Source of the DNA: Actinomycetales bacterium
GTDB lineage: Bacteria > Actinomycetota > Actinomycetes > Actinomycetales > Dermatophilaceae
DNA: 60,132 bases
Assembly: GCA_016710645.1 (NCBI GenBank)
Contig: JADJVI010000053.1
Span: 1-60,132 of the forward strand
Direction: 5' to 3'
Made by a program: the position numbers and the translations under genes. Positions 1 through 9,083 of this stretch are shown here, piece by piece. The stretch's first letter is position 1; each line of letters begins with the position of its first letter. The notes below the pieces were generated by a model, which was not told the DNA's origin, searched no databases, and saw nothing but the letters and a program-made list of their open reading frames with translations.

Positions 1-183
1 ACCGCGGACCTCGTGGCCGGCGCATCCCGGCGCGGGTCATCCGCGAACTGAAGCCCCACGAGTGCGAGCGGATCACTGCGAGCGCCCCGACCTACGAGGG
101 CCTGCGTGACCTGCACCGCACCGGGGTCCGCAAGAGGCTGGAGAGCCCTCGGCAACCACCCGGCATACCCCTAGGCTGTGGGC
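1..183 (+). other. Window edge with an open frame of unknown identity
   Basis: The third forward frame is open from base 3 through this stretch, and its middle reads like protein (for example ELKPHECERITASAPTYEG). I recognise no family. No stop is seen before the lpd start, but the neighbouring gene is full of indels, so the frame may be corrupted as well. It could be the 3' end of an upstream gene. One copy of the dispersed motif lies at 162-168. Confidence 0.2.
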
Positions 184-1578
184 CATGGCTGATTTCCTCG
201 ATGTCGTCGTGCTCGGTGCCGGTCCCAGGAAGCTATGTCGCCGCTATTCGTGCCTCGCAGTTGGGGCTGAAGGCGGCCGTGGTCGAGGGAGAAGACTGGG
301 GGAGTGTCTGTCTCCAACGTCGGGTGCATCCCGAGCAAGGCGCTGCTGAAGAACGCCGAGCTGGCCCATGGCTGACCCACGAGAAGGCGAAATACGGCAT
401 CGAGGGCGATGCGTCGATGAGCTACGGCCCGACCCAGCGCGCTCGCGGCAGGTGATGGCCTCGGCATCGTCAAGGGCGTCCACTTCCTCCGGTGAAGAAG
501 AACAAGATCGAGGAGGTCAACGGCTGGGGGCAAACCCTCACCAGCCCCACCTCGATGGACGTCAAGGCGCCGATGGCTCCAACCCGATCGATCACCTTCG
601 ACAACCTCATCATCGCGACCGGTTCGGTCACTCCGGATGATCCCGGCGTAGGTGAGCAAGAACGTCGTCACCTATGAGGAGCAGATCCTCGACGCCGACC
701 TGCCGGGCTCGATCATCATCGCCGGCTCGGCGCCATCGGCGTCGAATTCGCTATGCGTCATGCGCAATTTCGGTGTGGAGGTGACGATCGTCGAGTTCCT
801 CGACCGGATGGTCCCGACCGAGGACGAGGACGTTCTCGGAGCTCGCCAAGCACTACAAGAAGTCGGCGTCAAGGCCATGCTCGGCACCGTCGAGGCGGTC
901 GAAGACACCGGCTCCCGCGTGCGGGTCACGGTCTCGCCGGCCGCGGGCGACCAGCAGGGTGCTCAAGCCGACCGGCTCCTGTCGGCGATCGGCTTCGCCC
1001 CGCGCAAAGGTTACGGCCTGAGGCCACCGGCGTTGCCTCACCGACCGCGGGCCATTGCCATCGACGGCCGGTGCCGCACCGCAATGTCCCCAACGTGGCA
1101 TGCCATCGGCGACGTCACCGCCCAGCTCATGCTCGCCCACGTCGCCGAAGCCATGGGCATCGTCGCCGCCGAGACCATCGCGGGCGCCGAGACGATGGAG
1201 ATCGACTACACCTTCATCCCGCGGGCCACTTACTGCCAGCCCCAGATCGGCTCGATGGGGCTGTCCGAGAAGCAGGCCAAGGACGCCGGGTATGCCGTGA
1301 AGACGGCCACCTTCCCGTTTGCCGCCAACGGCAAGGCGCAAGGTCTCGGCGACGCGGTGGGCTTCGTCAAGGTCGTCGCCGATGCCGAGCACAACGAGAT
1401 CCTCGGCGCCCACATGATCGGCCCGGACGTCACGGAACTGCTGCCGGTCATCAATGCCGCCCAGACGTGGGACCTCACGGCCGACGAGCTGTCGCGGGTC
1501 GTCTTCGCTCACCCGACGCTGGGTGAGGCGGTCAAGGAGGCCCTGCACGGCATCGCCGGGCACATGATCAATTTCTGA
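184..1578 (+). pseudogene. lpd: Dihydrolipoamide dehydrogenase, broken by multiple frameshifts
   Basis: This flavoprotein (E3) reoxidises dihydrolipoamide in 2-oxoacid dehydrogenase complexes using NAD+. The ATG at 184 opens MADFLDVVVLGAGP, the FAD-binding Rossmann start, but the frame then slips several times before about 1100. Correcting the slips restores GSYVAAIRASQLGLKAAVVE, a redox-disulfide region resembling NVGCIPSKALLKNAELAH, and the NAD domain. From about 1100 the frame is intact through the dimerisation domain and its His-Pro-Thr active-site region (VVFAHPTLGEAVKEALHG), ending NF. The spacing and residue conservation between slips suggest sequencing error at a contig edge rather than an old pseudogene. 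Identity is clear; functional state is not. Confidence 0.85.
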
Positions 1579-1613
1579 TCCACACGTCTGATCGGGGGAC
1601 CCTGGTCAGATCG

Positions 1614-1648
1614 GACGCCCGCGGGTCGCTGAGTGCCCCGCGGGCGTC
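1614..1648 (+). terminator. GC-rich hairpin after lpd
   Basis: An 11-bp perfect stem, GACGCCCGCGG paired with CCGCGGGCGTC, lies about 35 bases after the lpd stop and before the convergent small gene at 1677. There is no U-run, as is common for terminators in high-GC Gram-positives. Confidence 0.55.
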
Positions 1649-1676
1649 GCCGTCTGGCGGTCGAGCCTGTGAGGGC

Positions 1677-1982
1677 TTAGAGCAGCACTGCGAGTGCGAG
1701 GCCGGCGAAGGCCGTGCAGATCGCGACGAGGTAGAGCCGCAGGATGCCCAGGTAGTACCGCCCAGGGTCCGTGCCGCCCTTGGCGGGGTGCAGGATGAGG
1801 AAGAGCACGGTCGCCATGAGGGCGAGCGCGACAACGACGACAACCAGGACTAACCATTCTGAGGTGGTCTCCGGCTGGCCGTTCTTGATCCCCCATTCGG
1901 CGAGGAAATTGAGCAAGAAGCCGAAGATGATCCCCAGCGAGGTCACCATTGGCTGCCGGTAGTCCTTGAGCTCCCCATTCAC
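1677..1982 (-). CDS. Small three-helix membrane protein of unknown function
   Basis: This 101-residue protein shows three hydrophobic segments at roughly residues 14-30, 43-63 and 78-101, with a short charged loop between the second and third (HPAKGGTDPGRYY). It is convergent with lpd and lies just downstream of the formate dehydrogenase operon on the same strand, about 40 bases after the alpha-subunit stop, so it may be cotranscribed. No enzyme motif is visible and I do not recognise the family. The start MNGELKDYRQPM is the first in its frame and gives a plausible cytoplasmic N-terminus. Confidence 0.6.
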   Translation of the reverse strand: MNGELKDYRQPMVTSLGIIFGFLLNFLAEWGIKNGQPETTSEWLVLVVVVVALALMATVLFLILHPAKGGTDPGRYYLGILRLYLVAICTAFAGLALAVLL

Positions 1983-2025
1983 GAGGCTCGAGTATGCCGT
2001 GCCGCTGCTGTTGTGGCGCGCCGGG

Positions 2026-4839
2026 TCAGCGGGGGCCAGCCGCGTTGGCGACGGTCACTTGGACAGCGGTCACCTTGTACTCCGGGCACTGGGTGGCCCA
2101 GTCGGAGTTCTCGGTCGTCACGACGTTGGCTCCCGTCACCGGGTGATGGAAGGTCGTGTAGACAACCCCCACCGGCATCCGGTCGGAGATGAGCGCCCTC
2201 AGATGGGTGGCACCCACCCGGGAGGCCAGCTCGACCGTGTCACCCGAGGCGATCCCGCGTAGCTCGGCGTCGGCCGGATGGATCTCCAACACGTCCTCGG
2301 GGTGCCACACCGTGTTGGCGGTGCGCCGAGTCTGGGCCCCGACGTTGTACTGGCTGAGAATGCGGCCCGTGGTGAGCAGCAGGGGATAGCGGCGCGAGGT
2401 GCGTTCGGTCGTCGGAACATACTCGGTGAGCACCAGCCGCCCGCGCCCGCGGACGAACCCGTCGACGTGCATGATCGGCGTCCCCGTCGATTCGGCGTCA
2501 TACACCGGCCACTGCATGGACCCCAGAGCGTCCAGTCGCTCGAAGGACACGCCAGCGAAGGTGGGCGTCGTCGCGGCGACCTCGGCCATGATCTCGGCCG
2601 GGCCGGCATACGACATCGGGTAGCCCATCGCGGTCGCGATCTCGCACACGACCTGCCACTCGTCCTTGCCGACCTTGCTCGGCATCGCCGGTCGCACCCG
2701 GTTGATCCGCCGCTCGGCGTTGGTGAAGGTGCCGTCCTTCTCCAGGAACGACGTGCCCGGCAGGAAGACGTGGGCAAATCGCGAGGTCTCGTTGAGGAAC
2801 AGGTCGTGGACGACAACGAGGTCCATCGAGCGCAAGGCGGCCTCGACATGCCGGGTGTTGGGGTCACTCTGGGCGATGTCCTCACCCTGCACGTAGAGCC
2901 CTCGGAAGGTCCCCGCCAGCGCCGCGTCGAACATATTGGGGATCCGCAGACCGGGCTCGGGCGGAATCGTCACGCCCCACAGCCGGTCGTAGATCTCCCG
3001 CACCTCCGGCCGAGACACGTGCCGATAGCCGGGCAACTCGTGGGGGAAGGACCCCATGTCGCACGATCCCTGGACGTTGTTCTGGCCGCGCAACGGGTTC
3101 ACCCCCACTCCCGGCCTGCCGATCATCCCGGTGATCATCGCCAGGTTGGCCATCCCCATGACCATCGTCGAGCCCTGACTGTGCTCGGTGACGCCCAGGC
3201 CGTAGTAGATCGCGGAATTGGGCCCCGCAGCGAAGCGGCGCGCTGCCGCTCGCAGGTCGGCCGCCGGGATGGTCGTGATCTGCTCGGTCGCCTCGGGCGA
3301 GTGTTCTTGGCGCGCAATGAAATCCAGGTATGCCGTGACGTCCTCACAGCGCTCGGCCAGGAACGCTCGGTCGGCCAGACCTTCGGTGACGATGACATGG
3401 GCCATCGCGTTGACGAAGGCGACATTGGTGCCTGGCCGCACCGGCAGGTGCAACGTCGCCTCAACGTGCGGCGAGCGCACCAGGTCGATCCGCCGCGGGT
3501 CGGCGACCAGCAGGGTGGCGCCCTCTCGGTTCCGCCGCTTGAGCCGCGATCCGAAGACCGGGTGGGCATCGGTGGGGTTGGCCCCGATGACCAGGACCAC
3601 GTCGGCGTGATCGACGGACTCGAAATCCTGGGTGCCGGCCGAGGTGCCGAAGGTCTGCCCCAGTCCATAGCCAGTGGGGGAGTGGCACACTCGCGCGCAG
3701 GTGTCGATGTTGTTGTTGCCGAAGGCAGCTCGCACCATCTTCTGGACGACGTAGACCTCTTCGTTGGTGCACCTCGATGACGAGATCCCGCCAATGGCGC
3801 CCGGGCCGTGCTCCTGCTGCAGCGCCCGGAAACCGCTGGCGACCCGTTCGATGGCGCTCTCCCACGACACCGGCTGCCAGGGGTCGTCGATGTGATCCCT
3901 CATGAGTGGCTGCAATTGGCGGTCTGGGTGGGCGGCATACCCCACCGCGAAGCGGCCCTTGACGCACGAGTGACCTTCGTTGGCCCCACCGGCGCGCAGC
4001 GGCAGCATCCGCACCACCTCGGTGGCGGCCCCCTCGCCCTGCACTTCGGCCCGGAACGAGCAGCCGACGCCGCAATAGGCGCACGTGGTGTCGACGCTCC
4101 GCGTGGGCGGCCCGAAGGTCAAGCGAGTCTTCTCGGTCAGCGCCGACGTCGGGCAGGCCTGGACACAGGCGCCGCACGAAACGCATTCGGACGCAAGGAA
4201 ATCGGTGCCGCCGGACGAGACCGCAGAGTCGAACCCACGACCCTGGATGGTCAATGCGAAGGTGCCCTGGACCTCGGCGCAGGCTCGGACACAGCGTGAG
4301 CAGACGATGCACGCGGCCGGGTCGAAGCTGAAATAGGGGTTGGAGTCGTCGCGGGACGCATCGCCATGGGTCAGCCCGATCAGCCCGGCCCGCACAGTGT
4401 CGACGTCGGCTGCGGCCATGCCCACCTCGCGGGCCAGCCGAGCGATGTCGCAGCGCCCGTCGAGGCAACCGGGACAGTCCGCGGGGTGGTCGGAGAGATA
4501 GAGCTCCATGACCCCGCGCCGCAGATCCTGGACCTGCTCGGTGTCGGTGCGCACGACCAACCCGTCGGCGCACGGAGTGGTGCAGGAGGCAGGTGTGCCC
4601 CGGGCCCCGTCGATCTCCACGAGACAGAGCCGACACGAACCGAACGCCGCCAACGAGTCGGTCGCGCAGGCCCGGGGAATGTCGATGCCCGCAAGCGCGG
4701 CGGCCCGCATCACCGAGGTGCCTTGCGGCACAGAGACCGGTATGCCGTCGACCGTCACTGTGACGGGGGTGACGCCTGAGTCGCCCGGGCCAGATCTCAC
4801 TGCAGGCGTGCCGAGGTCTCGCTCGGGAGCAAGGGTCAT
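2026..4839 (-). CDS. fdhF: NAD-dependent formate dehydrogenase, molybdopterin-binding alpha subunit
   Basis: The catalytic subunit (937 aa) oxidises formate to CO2 at a molybdenum/tungsten bis-pterin centre. In order it has a [2Fe-2S] ferredoxin domain (CATDSLAAFGSCRLCLVEI), a His/Cys-rich cluster region (HPADCPGCLDGRC), two [4Fe-4S] motifs (CIVCSRCVRAC and CVSCGACVQAC), the cluster-binding motif of the molybdopterin domain (CAYCGVGC), then the catalytic and C-terminal dinucleotide-binding domains. Around residue 385 the motif ARVCHSPT has Cys at the metal-ligand position that is selenocysteine in E. coli FdhF, so no Sec machinery is needed. The ATG overlaps the stop of the upstream beta subunit by four bases. 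A longer open frame upstream of this ATG is the shadow of that gene. No fdhD-type sulfur carrier lies nearby. Confidence 0.92.
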   Translation of the reverse strand: MTLAPERDLGTPAVRSGPGDSGVTPVTVTVDGIPVSVPQGTSVMRAAALAGIDIPRACATDSLAAFGSCRLCLVEIDGARGTPASCTTPCADGLVVRTDTEQVQDLRRGVMELYLSDHPADCPGCLDGRCDIARLAREVGMAAADVDTVRAGLIGLTHGDASRDDSNPYFSFDPAACIVCSRCVRACAEVQGTFALTIQGRGFDSAVSSGGTDFLASECVSCGACVQACPTSALTEKTRLTFGPPTRSVDTTCAYCGVGCSFRAEVQGEGAATEVVRMLPLRAGGANEGHSCVKGRFAVGYAAHPDRQLQPLMRDHIDDPWQPVSWESAIERVASGFRALQQEHGPGAIGGISSSRCTNEEVYVVQKMVRAAFGNNNIDTCARVCHSPTGYGLGQTFGTSAGTQDFESVDHADVVLVIGANPTDAHPVFGSRLKRRNREGATLLVADPRRIDLVRSPHVEATLHLPVRPGTNVAFVNAMAHVIVTEGLADRAFLAERCEDVTAYLDFIARQEHSPEATEQITTIPAADLRAAARRFAAGPNSAIYYGLGVTEHSQGSTMVMGMANLAMITGMIGRPGVGVNPLRGQNNVQGSCDMGSFPHELPGYRHVSRPEVREIYDRLWGVTIPPEPGLRIPNMFDAALAGTFRGLYVQGEDIAQSDPNTRHVEAALRSMDLVVVHDLFLNETSRFAHVFLPGTSFLEKDGTFTNAERRINRVRPAMPSKVGKDEWQVVCEIATAMGYPMSYAGPAEIMAEVAATTPTFAGVSFERLDALGSMQWPVYDAESTGTPIMHVDGFVRGRGRLVLTEYVPTTERTSRRYPLLLTTGRILSQYNVGAQTRRTANTVWHPEDVLEIHPADAELRGIASGDTVELASRVGATHLRALISDRMPVGVVYTTFHHPVTGANVVTTENSDWATQCPEYKVTAVQVTVANAAGPR

Positions 4840-6371
4840 CGCCGGCCTCCTGCGAAATCCTCGGGGAAGTGGGTGAGGGCGCTGCGCACCGGCATCGGGG
4901 TGAGCTGTCCCATCGCGCACAGCGACCCCTTGGCCATCGTCGTGCAGATCCGATCGAGCAGCGGCAACTCCCGGGCTGGGTCGGCTCCGGCGAGGAAGCG
5001 GTCCAGGGACTCCATCCCCCGCTGTGACCCGACCCGACAGGGGGTGCACTTGCCGCACGACTCCTTGACGCAGAACTCCATCGCAAAGCGCGCCTGACGG
5101 GCCATGTCGACGGTGTCGTCGAAGACGACGATGCCGCCGTGGCCGAGCATGAACCCGGCCGCAGCGAGGGCTTCGTAGTCCATCGGCAGGTCAAGGGCGC
5201 TCTCGGGCAGATAGGCGCCCAAAGGCCCACCCAGTTGGACGGCCCGCACCGGTCGACCACTGCGGGTGCCGCCGCCGAAACCCTCGACCAATTCCCGCAC
5301 CGTCACCCCGAAATCGACTTCGACGAGGCCGCCGCGGGCGATGTTGCCGGCGAGTTGGAAGACCTGGGTGCCGCGGGAGCGATCGGTGCCGTAGGCGGCA
5401 TACGTGCTCCCGCCGTCGGCGAGGATCGCCGGCACGGTCGCGAGGGTGAGGATGTTGTTGACGACCGTGGGCCGGCCGAAGAGGCCGCGTAGGGCCGGGA
5501 TCGGTGGCTTGGAACGCACCTCGCCGCGCCGGCCTTCGATACTTTCCAGCATCGAGGTCTCCTCGCCGCAGATGTAGGCACCCGCGCCGACCCGCACGTC
5601 GACATCGAAGGCGAAGCCACTGCCCAGGACATTGGGACCGAGAATGCCTGCAGCCCGGGCAGATTCCACGGCGCGACGCAGGGTGGTGATGGCGTCGGGA
5701 TACTCCGAACGCAGGTAGACCACCCCGGTGTGGGCGCCGACGGCATACCCGGCGATGAGCATGCCCTCCAGCAGAGAGCCGGGGTCGCCCTCGATGAGCA
5801 TTCGGTCGGCAAAGGTGCCCGAGTCACCTTCGTCGCCGTTGGCGCAGATGCATTTCTCCGTCCCTGGTGCGCCGGCCACCGTCGCCCACTTGACGCCGGC
5901 GGGGAAGCCGGCCCCGCCGCGACCGCGCAGTCCCGAGGCGGTCACCTCGGCGACGACCGCATCGGGAGTCATGGTGAAGGCCCGCCGAAGGCCAGCCCAA
6001 CCACCATGTCTCTCGTAGTCGGCGAGATCGCCCGGATCGATGACGCCGAGTCGCGCGGTCGTCAGACGACGCTGACGCGCCAGGAACGGGTGCTGCTCCA
6101 CCAACCCGAGGTATGCCGTGCGCAGCGGCGAGGTGGGGGGCGGCTCGGCGCCCGCGAGATCGGCCAGCTCACGAGCGGCGGTGGGGGTCACGGGGCCGTA
6201 GCCGACCCGTCCCGCGTCGGTGTCGACCTCGACCAACGGCTCGCACCAGAGCATGCCGCGGCTGCCGGTGCGCACGACGCACGCGCCATGGAGGACGGCA
6301 AGGGCGGCGGCAACCTCGTCGGCCCCCACCGACCGGGCTGCGGCATCAACCGGCACGTAAAAGGTGGTCAT
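4836..6371 (-). CDS. Formate dehydrogenase beta subunit, NuoF-like FMN/NAD-binding
   Basis: At 511 aa this is the diaphorase subunit that passes electrons from the formate dehydrogenase clusters to NAD+. An N-terminal thioredoxin-like extension of about 130 residues is followed by the 51-kDa NADH-binding fold: the Gly-rich GLRGRGGAGFPAGVKW (NAD/FMN loop), CANGDEGDSGTFADR, GAGAYICGEETSMLESIEG, and the SLBB region. The C-terminal [4Fe-4S] motif is ESCGKCTPCRVGS plus a distal Cys. This matches FdsB-type fused subunits. Both ends overlap neighbours by four bases, so it is translationally coupled within a gamma-beta-alpha operon. The start MTTFYVPV at 6371 was chosen for that coupling. Confidence 0.92.
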   Translation of the reverse strand: MTTFYVPVDAAARSVGADEVAAALAVLHGACVVRTGSRGMLWCEPLVEVDTDAGRVGYGPVTPTAARELADLAGAEPPPTSPLRTAYLGLVEQHPFLARQRRLTTARLGVIDPGDLADYERHGGWAGLRRAFTMTPDAVVAEVTASGLRGRGGAGFPAGVKWATVAGAPGTEKCICANGDEGDSGTFADRMLIEGDPGSLLEGMLIAGYAVGAHTGVVYLRSEYPDAITTLRRAVESARAAGILGPNVLGSGFAFDVDVRVGAGAYICGEETSMLESIEGRRGEVRSKPPIPALRGLFGRPTVVNNILTLATVPAILADGGSTYAAYGTDRSRGTQVFQLAGNIARGGLVEVDFGVTVRELVEGFGGGTRSGRPVRAVQLGGPLGAYLPESALDLPMDYEALAAAGFMLGHGGIVVFDDTVDMARQARFAMEFCVKESCGKCTPCRVGSQRGMESLDRFLAGADPARELPLLDRICTTMAKGSLCAMGQLTPMPVRSALTHFPEDFAGGRR

Positions 6372-6832
6372 GATCGGCCAGGAGGAATGAGTGCGGTGAG
6401 GCGGTCGACGGTGAGTCGGCCGAGCAGCCGCCCGTCGGCGGTGCCCGACGGGCCGAGGGCACAGTTGCCCAGGCAGAAGACCTCGCTCACCTCGGTGTCG
6501 GCGCTCTCCCGGTATGCCGTGCGTGTGGCCGCAAAGAGGTCTTCGGCTCCGACGGCTTGGCAGGCCTCGCCACGGCATACCGAAATCTGGTGCGGCAGTG
6601 GGGGACTGGTGCGGAAGTAGGTGTAGAAGGACACGACGCCGTGCACATCGGCGATGGAGAGATTGAGGACGTCGGCCAGAGTCACGACATCTTGCCGGGC
6701 GATGAAGCCGAAGTGCTCCTGGACGTCGTGGAGCATCGGCAACAGGGAGGTGCGCTGCACGGCATACCGGGCTGCGAGAGCGCGCACTGTTGCCTCGCGC
6801 TCGGGGGCGAGCCCCTCGTGCCGTGCGCCCAT
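6368..6832 (-). CDS. Formate dehydrogenase gamma subunit, NuoE-like [2Fe-2S] protein
   Basis: This 154-residue protein has the 24-kDa (NuoE/FdsG) fold. The helical N-terminus (MLHDVQEHFGFIARQDV) and VHGVVSFYTYF precede a thioredoxin-like domain with the four-Cys [2Fe-2S] ligand set CRGEAC and CLGNC. It is the first gene of the formate dehydrogenase operon and overlaps the beta subunit by four bases. Its cluster takes part in electron transfer between the catalytic subunit and NAD+. The order gamma-beta-alpha matches the soluble FdsGBA enzymes. The accessory fdsC/fdsD genes that follow in proteobacteria are absent here. Confidence 0.9.
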   Translation of the reverse strand: MGARHEGLAPEREATVRALAARYAVQRTSLLPMLHDVQEHFGFIARQDVVTLADVLNLSIADVHGVVSFYTYFRTSPPLPHQISVCRGEACQAVGAEDLFAATRTAYRESADTEVSEVFCLGNCALGPSGTADGRLLGRLTVDRLTALIPPGRS

Positions 6833-6986
6833 GCCGTGGCCTTCCCGCTGTCGGTTGCTCCCGAGTGTAGGAAGCGTGGGTGGAAAGGGAAGGGGTCGTG
6901 CGCCTCAGCGGCGCATGCGAACGGGTGGGCGGCTTGCCCGGCAGGAAAGCCGCCCACTTGTCGACGATCGGGCGCCGGTGCGGCCG

Positions 6987-8489
6987 TCAGTCGCGGTGTT
7001 GCGCAGGCGCCGGCTTCTCGGGGGCTTGGCCGGTGGCCTTGAGCAGCTCGGCGAGGCTCTGGTGGAAGAGCGCCGGGAGCTTCTCGAGGTGCTTGACGAT
7101 GTCGCGGCAGGCGGTGAGCGAGAAGATCATCCGGTCGCCAAGACTCTGTCCGCCCACGAGCAATCCCGTTGTGGGAGCGAGGAATCCGAAGACGAAGTAG
7201 CGCGACATCGGGTTGCCGCCATAGGTCGGCCGTTCGCGTGGGCCCTTGACGTTGGAGACGGCCACGTTGTAGATCGCGGGCATCATCTCCGCCGGCATGG
7301 CGGCCATCATCGGGCCGGCTGAGGCGACCATGGCGCCGGGCATGAGCGCGCTGGCGTCGCGCAGCATGTGCAACGGCATCCGGTCCCAGTTCTCCTTGGC
7401 CAAGGTCGCCGCGTTGTGGGCCCAGTGCAGGCGCTCCACGGGGTCGGCGATATGGGTCGGGAGCTGCAGGAAGAGCATCCAGATCTGGTTGGCCCAGCGC
7501 TCGGTCTCGTCACCCTTGCGCCAGGACACCGGCGCCGAGGCCATGAGGGGAAGCGTCGTCGGCACGCCGTGCCGCTCCATGTAGGTGCGCAGCGCCCCAG
7601 CGGTGATGGCCAGGACCGCGTCGTTGATCGTGCCTCCCGCGGCCTTGCCGGCTCGACGGAGGTCATCGAGGGCGAAGTCGACGAGGGCGATCTCGACGTT
7701 GCGGGTCGTCGTGCCGTTGAACGGGCTCGGGGGCGGCATGAGGACGGGCCGCTGCGACACGATCTCGGGCACTCCCTCGGCGCGAATGGCATTGGCGACC
7801 GCGACGAAGGGCAACGCCAACTCGCCGGGGATGAGCCGCGCGAGCATCGCGGGAATCGCCCCCGCCTGCTCCTCGGCCACCCGCTCGGCGAGCCATTTGC
7901 CGATGTTGGCTTGCAGCGCAACGGCTTTGAGCGGCTTGTCGAGGTAGTCCTGCATCCCCCCAGCGAGGATCTCGAATGGTCCGTCGGGCTCGGTGTCGGA
8001 CACCTCAGGACCGGTGGTGGGGTGGTCGGCGAGGTGGTCGAGGATGGTCCACATCGCGCTGCCGTCGGCGAGGCCATGGTGGACCTTGAACAGGTAGGCG
8101 TACTGCCCGTCCTGCATTCCCTCGATGACGTAGAGGCGCCACATCGGGCGAGTGCGGTCCAGGTGCACGCCCATGATCCGCTTGAGGTAGGTCAGCAGCT
8201 CCTTCTCGCCGCCCGGCTCCTGCAGTCGGACGCCGACGACGTGGTAGTCGAGGTCGACCGTGGTCTGCACCCAGTAGGTGTCCATCCCTAACGGCGCCAG
8301 CCGCCAGCGCAGCGGCGGCAGAGTGGGCAGCCGTTCGGCCACGCGCTGCTTGACCCACGCGAGGCGGTCCCCATGCCCGGCATCGAGGTTGTCGGAGCCC
8401 TCGAAGACGCAGATGCCGCCGATGTTGCCGTTGGTGGTCATCGTGTCGTAGCTGAGGAACATCTGGTCCAGCCCGGTGAGGTGCTGCAT
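6987..8489 (-). CDS. Wax ester synthase/diacylglycerol acyltransferase (WS/DGAT)
   Basis: This enzyme joins acyl-CoA to diacylglycerol or a fatty alcohol to make storage triacylglycerol or wax esters. The 500-residue protein has the family start LTGLDQMFLSYDT, the catalytic HHxxxDG motif as HHGLADG about 140 residues in, and the C-terminal SNVKGPRERPTYGG block. The tail PEKPAPAQHRD looks disordered. The gene stands alone and divergent from rpsO, with a TetR-type palindrome about 60 bases upstream. It lacks any copy of the dispersed GGCATAC motif. A second paralogue lies at 41.4-42.8 kb. Confidence 0.9.
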   Translation of the reverse strand: MQHLTGLDQMFLSYDTMTTNGNIGGICVFEGSDNLDAGHGDRLAWVKQRVAERLPTLPPLRWRLAPLGMDTYWVQTTVDLDYHVVGVRLQEPGGEKELLTYLKRIMGVHLDRTRPMWRLYVIEGMQDGQYAYLFKVHHGLADGSAMWTILDHLADHPTTGPEVSDTEPDGPFEILAGGMQDYLDKPLKAVALQANIGKWLAERVAEEQAGAIPAMLARLIPGELALPFVAVANAIRAEGVPEIVSQRPVLMPPPSPFNGTTTRNVEIALVDFALDDLRRAGKAAGGTINDAVLAITAGALRTYMERHGVPTTLPLMASAPVSWRKGDETERWANQIWMLFLQLPTHIADPVERLHWAHNAATLAKENWDRMPLHMLRDASALMPGAMVASAGPMMAAMPAEMMPAIYNVAVSNVKGPRERPTYGGNPMSRYFVFGFLAPTTGLLVGGQSLGDRMIFSLTACRDIVKHLEKLPALFHQSLAELLKATGQAPEKPAPAQHRD

Positions 8490-8546
8490 GGCGGCATCCT
8501 TTCGTCGTCGCTCGACTCGGTCGACTCACTCGTCCGCAGTATCTGA

Positions 8547-8562
8547 CCTACCGGTCGGTAAG
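8547..8562. promoter_or_regulatory. TetR-type operator-like palindrome upstream of WS/DGAT
   Basis: The 16-mer CCTACCGGTCGGTAAG is a near-palindrome (TTACCGACCGGTAG on the other strand), the form bound by many actinobacterial TetR-family regulators of lipid genes. It lies about 58 bases upstream of the WS/DGAT start and about 205 bases upstream of rpsO. A near-identical site is at 46979-46994. No tetR gene is in the window. Confidence 0.5.
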
Positions 8563-8768
8563 TCCCGGGTCTGCAGTCACCAAGCGCCGGGCGGGGGCCC
8601 GATCGGGCGTGAACTCGGTCATAGGTGGGCAGCGAGTTCTGTGGTCAGGGGTGCGACGAGGCGCTGATAAGCTGGACGACGCCGTCGGAACGGCCGCGGA
8701 TCGAGAGAGCCCAGGTGGACCTGCCCTGGCGCACCGCGCAACACATCACGAAGGAGCCGGCCCACCTC

Positions 8769-9038
8769 ATGCCGTTGGACAAGAACACCAAGCAGTCGAT
8801 CATGACCGAGTACGCCACCAAAGAGGGCGACACCGGTTCCCCCGAGGTGCAGATCGCGATGCTCACCAAGCGCATCCAGGATCTCACCGAGCACGCCCGC
8901 ACCCACAAGCACGACCACCACAGCCGGCGCGGCCTGCTGTTGCTCGTCGGCCGCCGCAAGCGCATGCTGCGCTACCTGGAGGCGACCGACATCGAGCGCT
9001 ACCGTGCGCTCATCAAGCGCCTCGGTCTGCGCCGATAA
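8769..9038 (+). CDS. rpsO: 30S ribosomal protein S15
   Basis: S15 binds 16S rRNA in the central domain early in small-subunit assembly. The product is 89 aa, the usual length, from MPLDKNTKQSIMTEYATKEG to the basic C-terminus RLGLRR. It contains the family core GDTGSPEVQIAMLTKRI and KHDHHSRRGLLLLVGRRKRM. The ATG at 8769 was chosen for its length and for the AAGGAG ribosome-binding site about 12 bases upstream. An in-frame extension to 8625 is not expected. It is followed by pnp, the classic rpsO-pnp pair, with a strong hairpin between them. Confidence 0.97.
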   Translation: MPLDKNTKQSIMTEYATKEGDTGSPEVQIAMLTKRIQDLTEHARTHKHDHHSRRGLLLLVGRRKRMLRYLEATDIERYRALIKRLGLRR

Positions 9039-9050
9039 CGACCACGAAGC

Positions 9051-9083
9051 AGGCGGTCACCGCGAGATTCGCGGGGACCGCCT
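9051..9083 (+). terminator. Hairpin between rpsO and pnp
   Basis: AGGCGGTC pairs with GACCGCCT, with additional inner pairing between CCGCGA and TCGCGG around a short loop, 13 bases after the rpsO stop. In E. coli the same intergenic position holds a partial terminator and an RNase III site controlling pnp. The same role here is an analogy. Confidence 0.6.

Noticed and set aside
2278..3780. 500-residue forward open frame opposite fdhF
   Set aside because: It is the antisense shadow of the formate dehydrogenase gene, with an Arg/His/Asp-rich composition and no family motif.
6512..6580. Opposed motif copies inside the gamma-subunit gene as a terminator
   Set aside because: The copies are about 60 bases apart inside an intact coding sequence, so they are not a gene-end hairpin.
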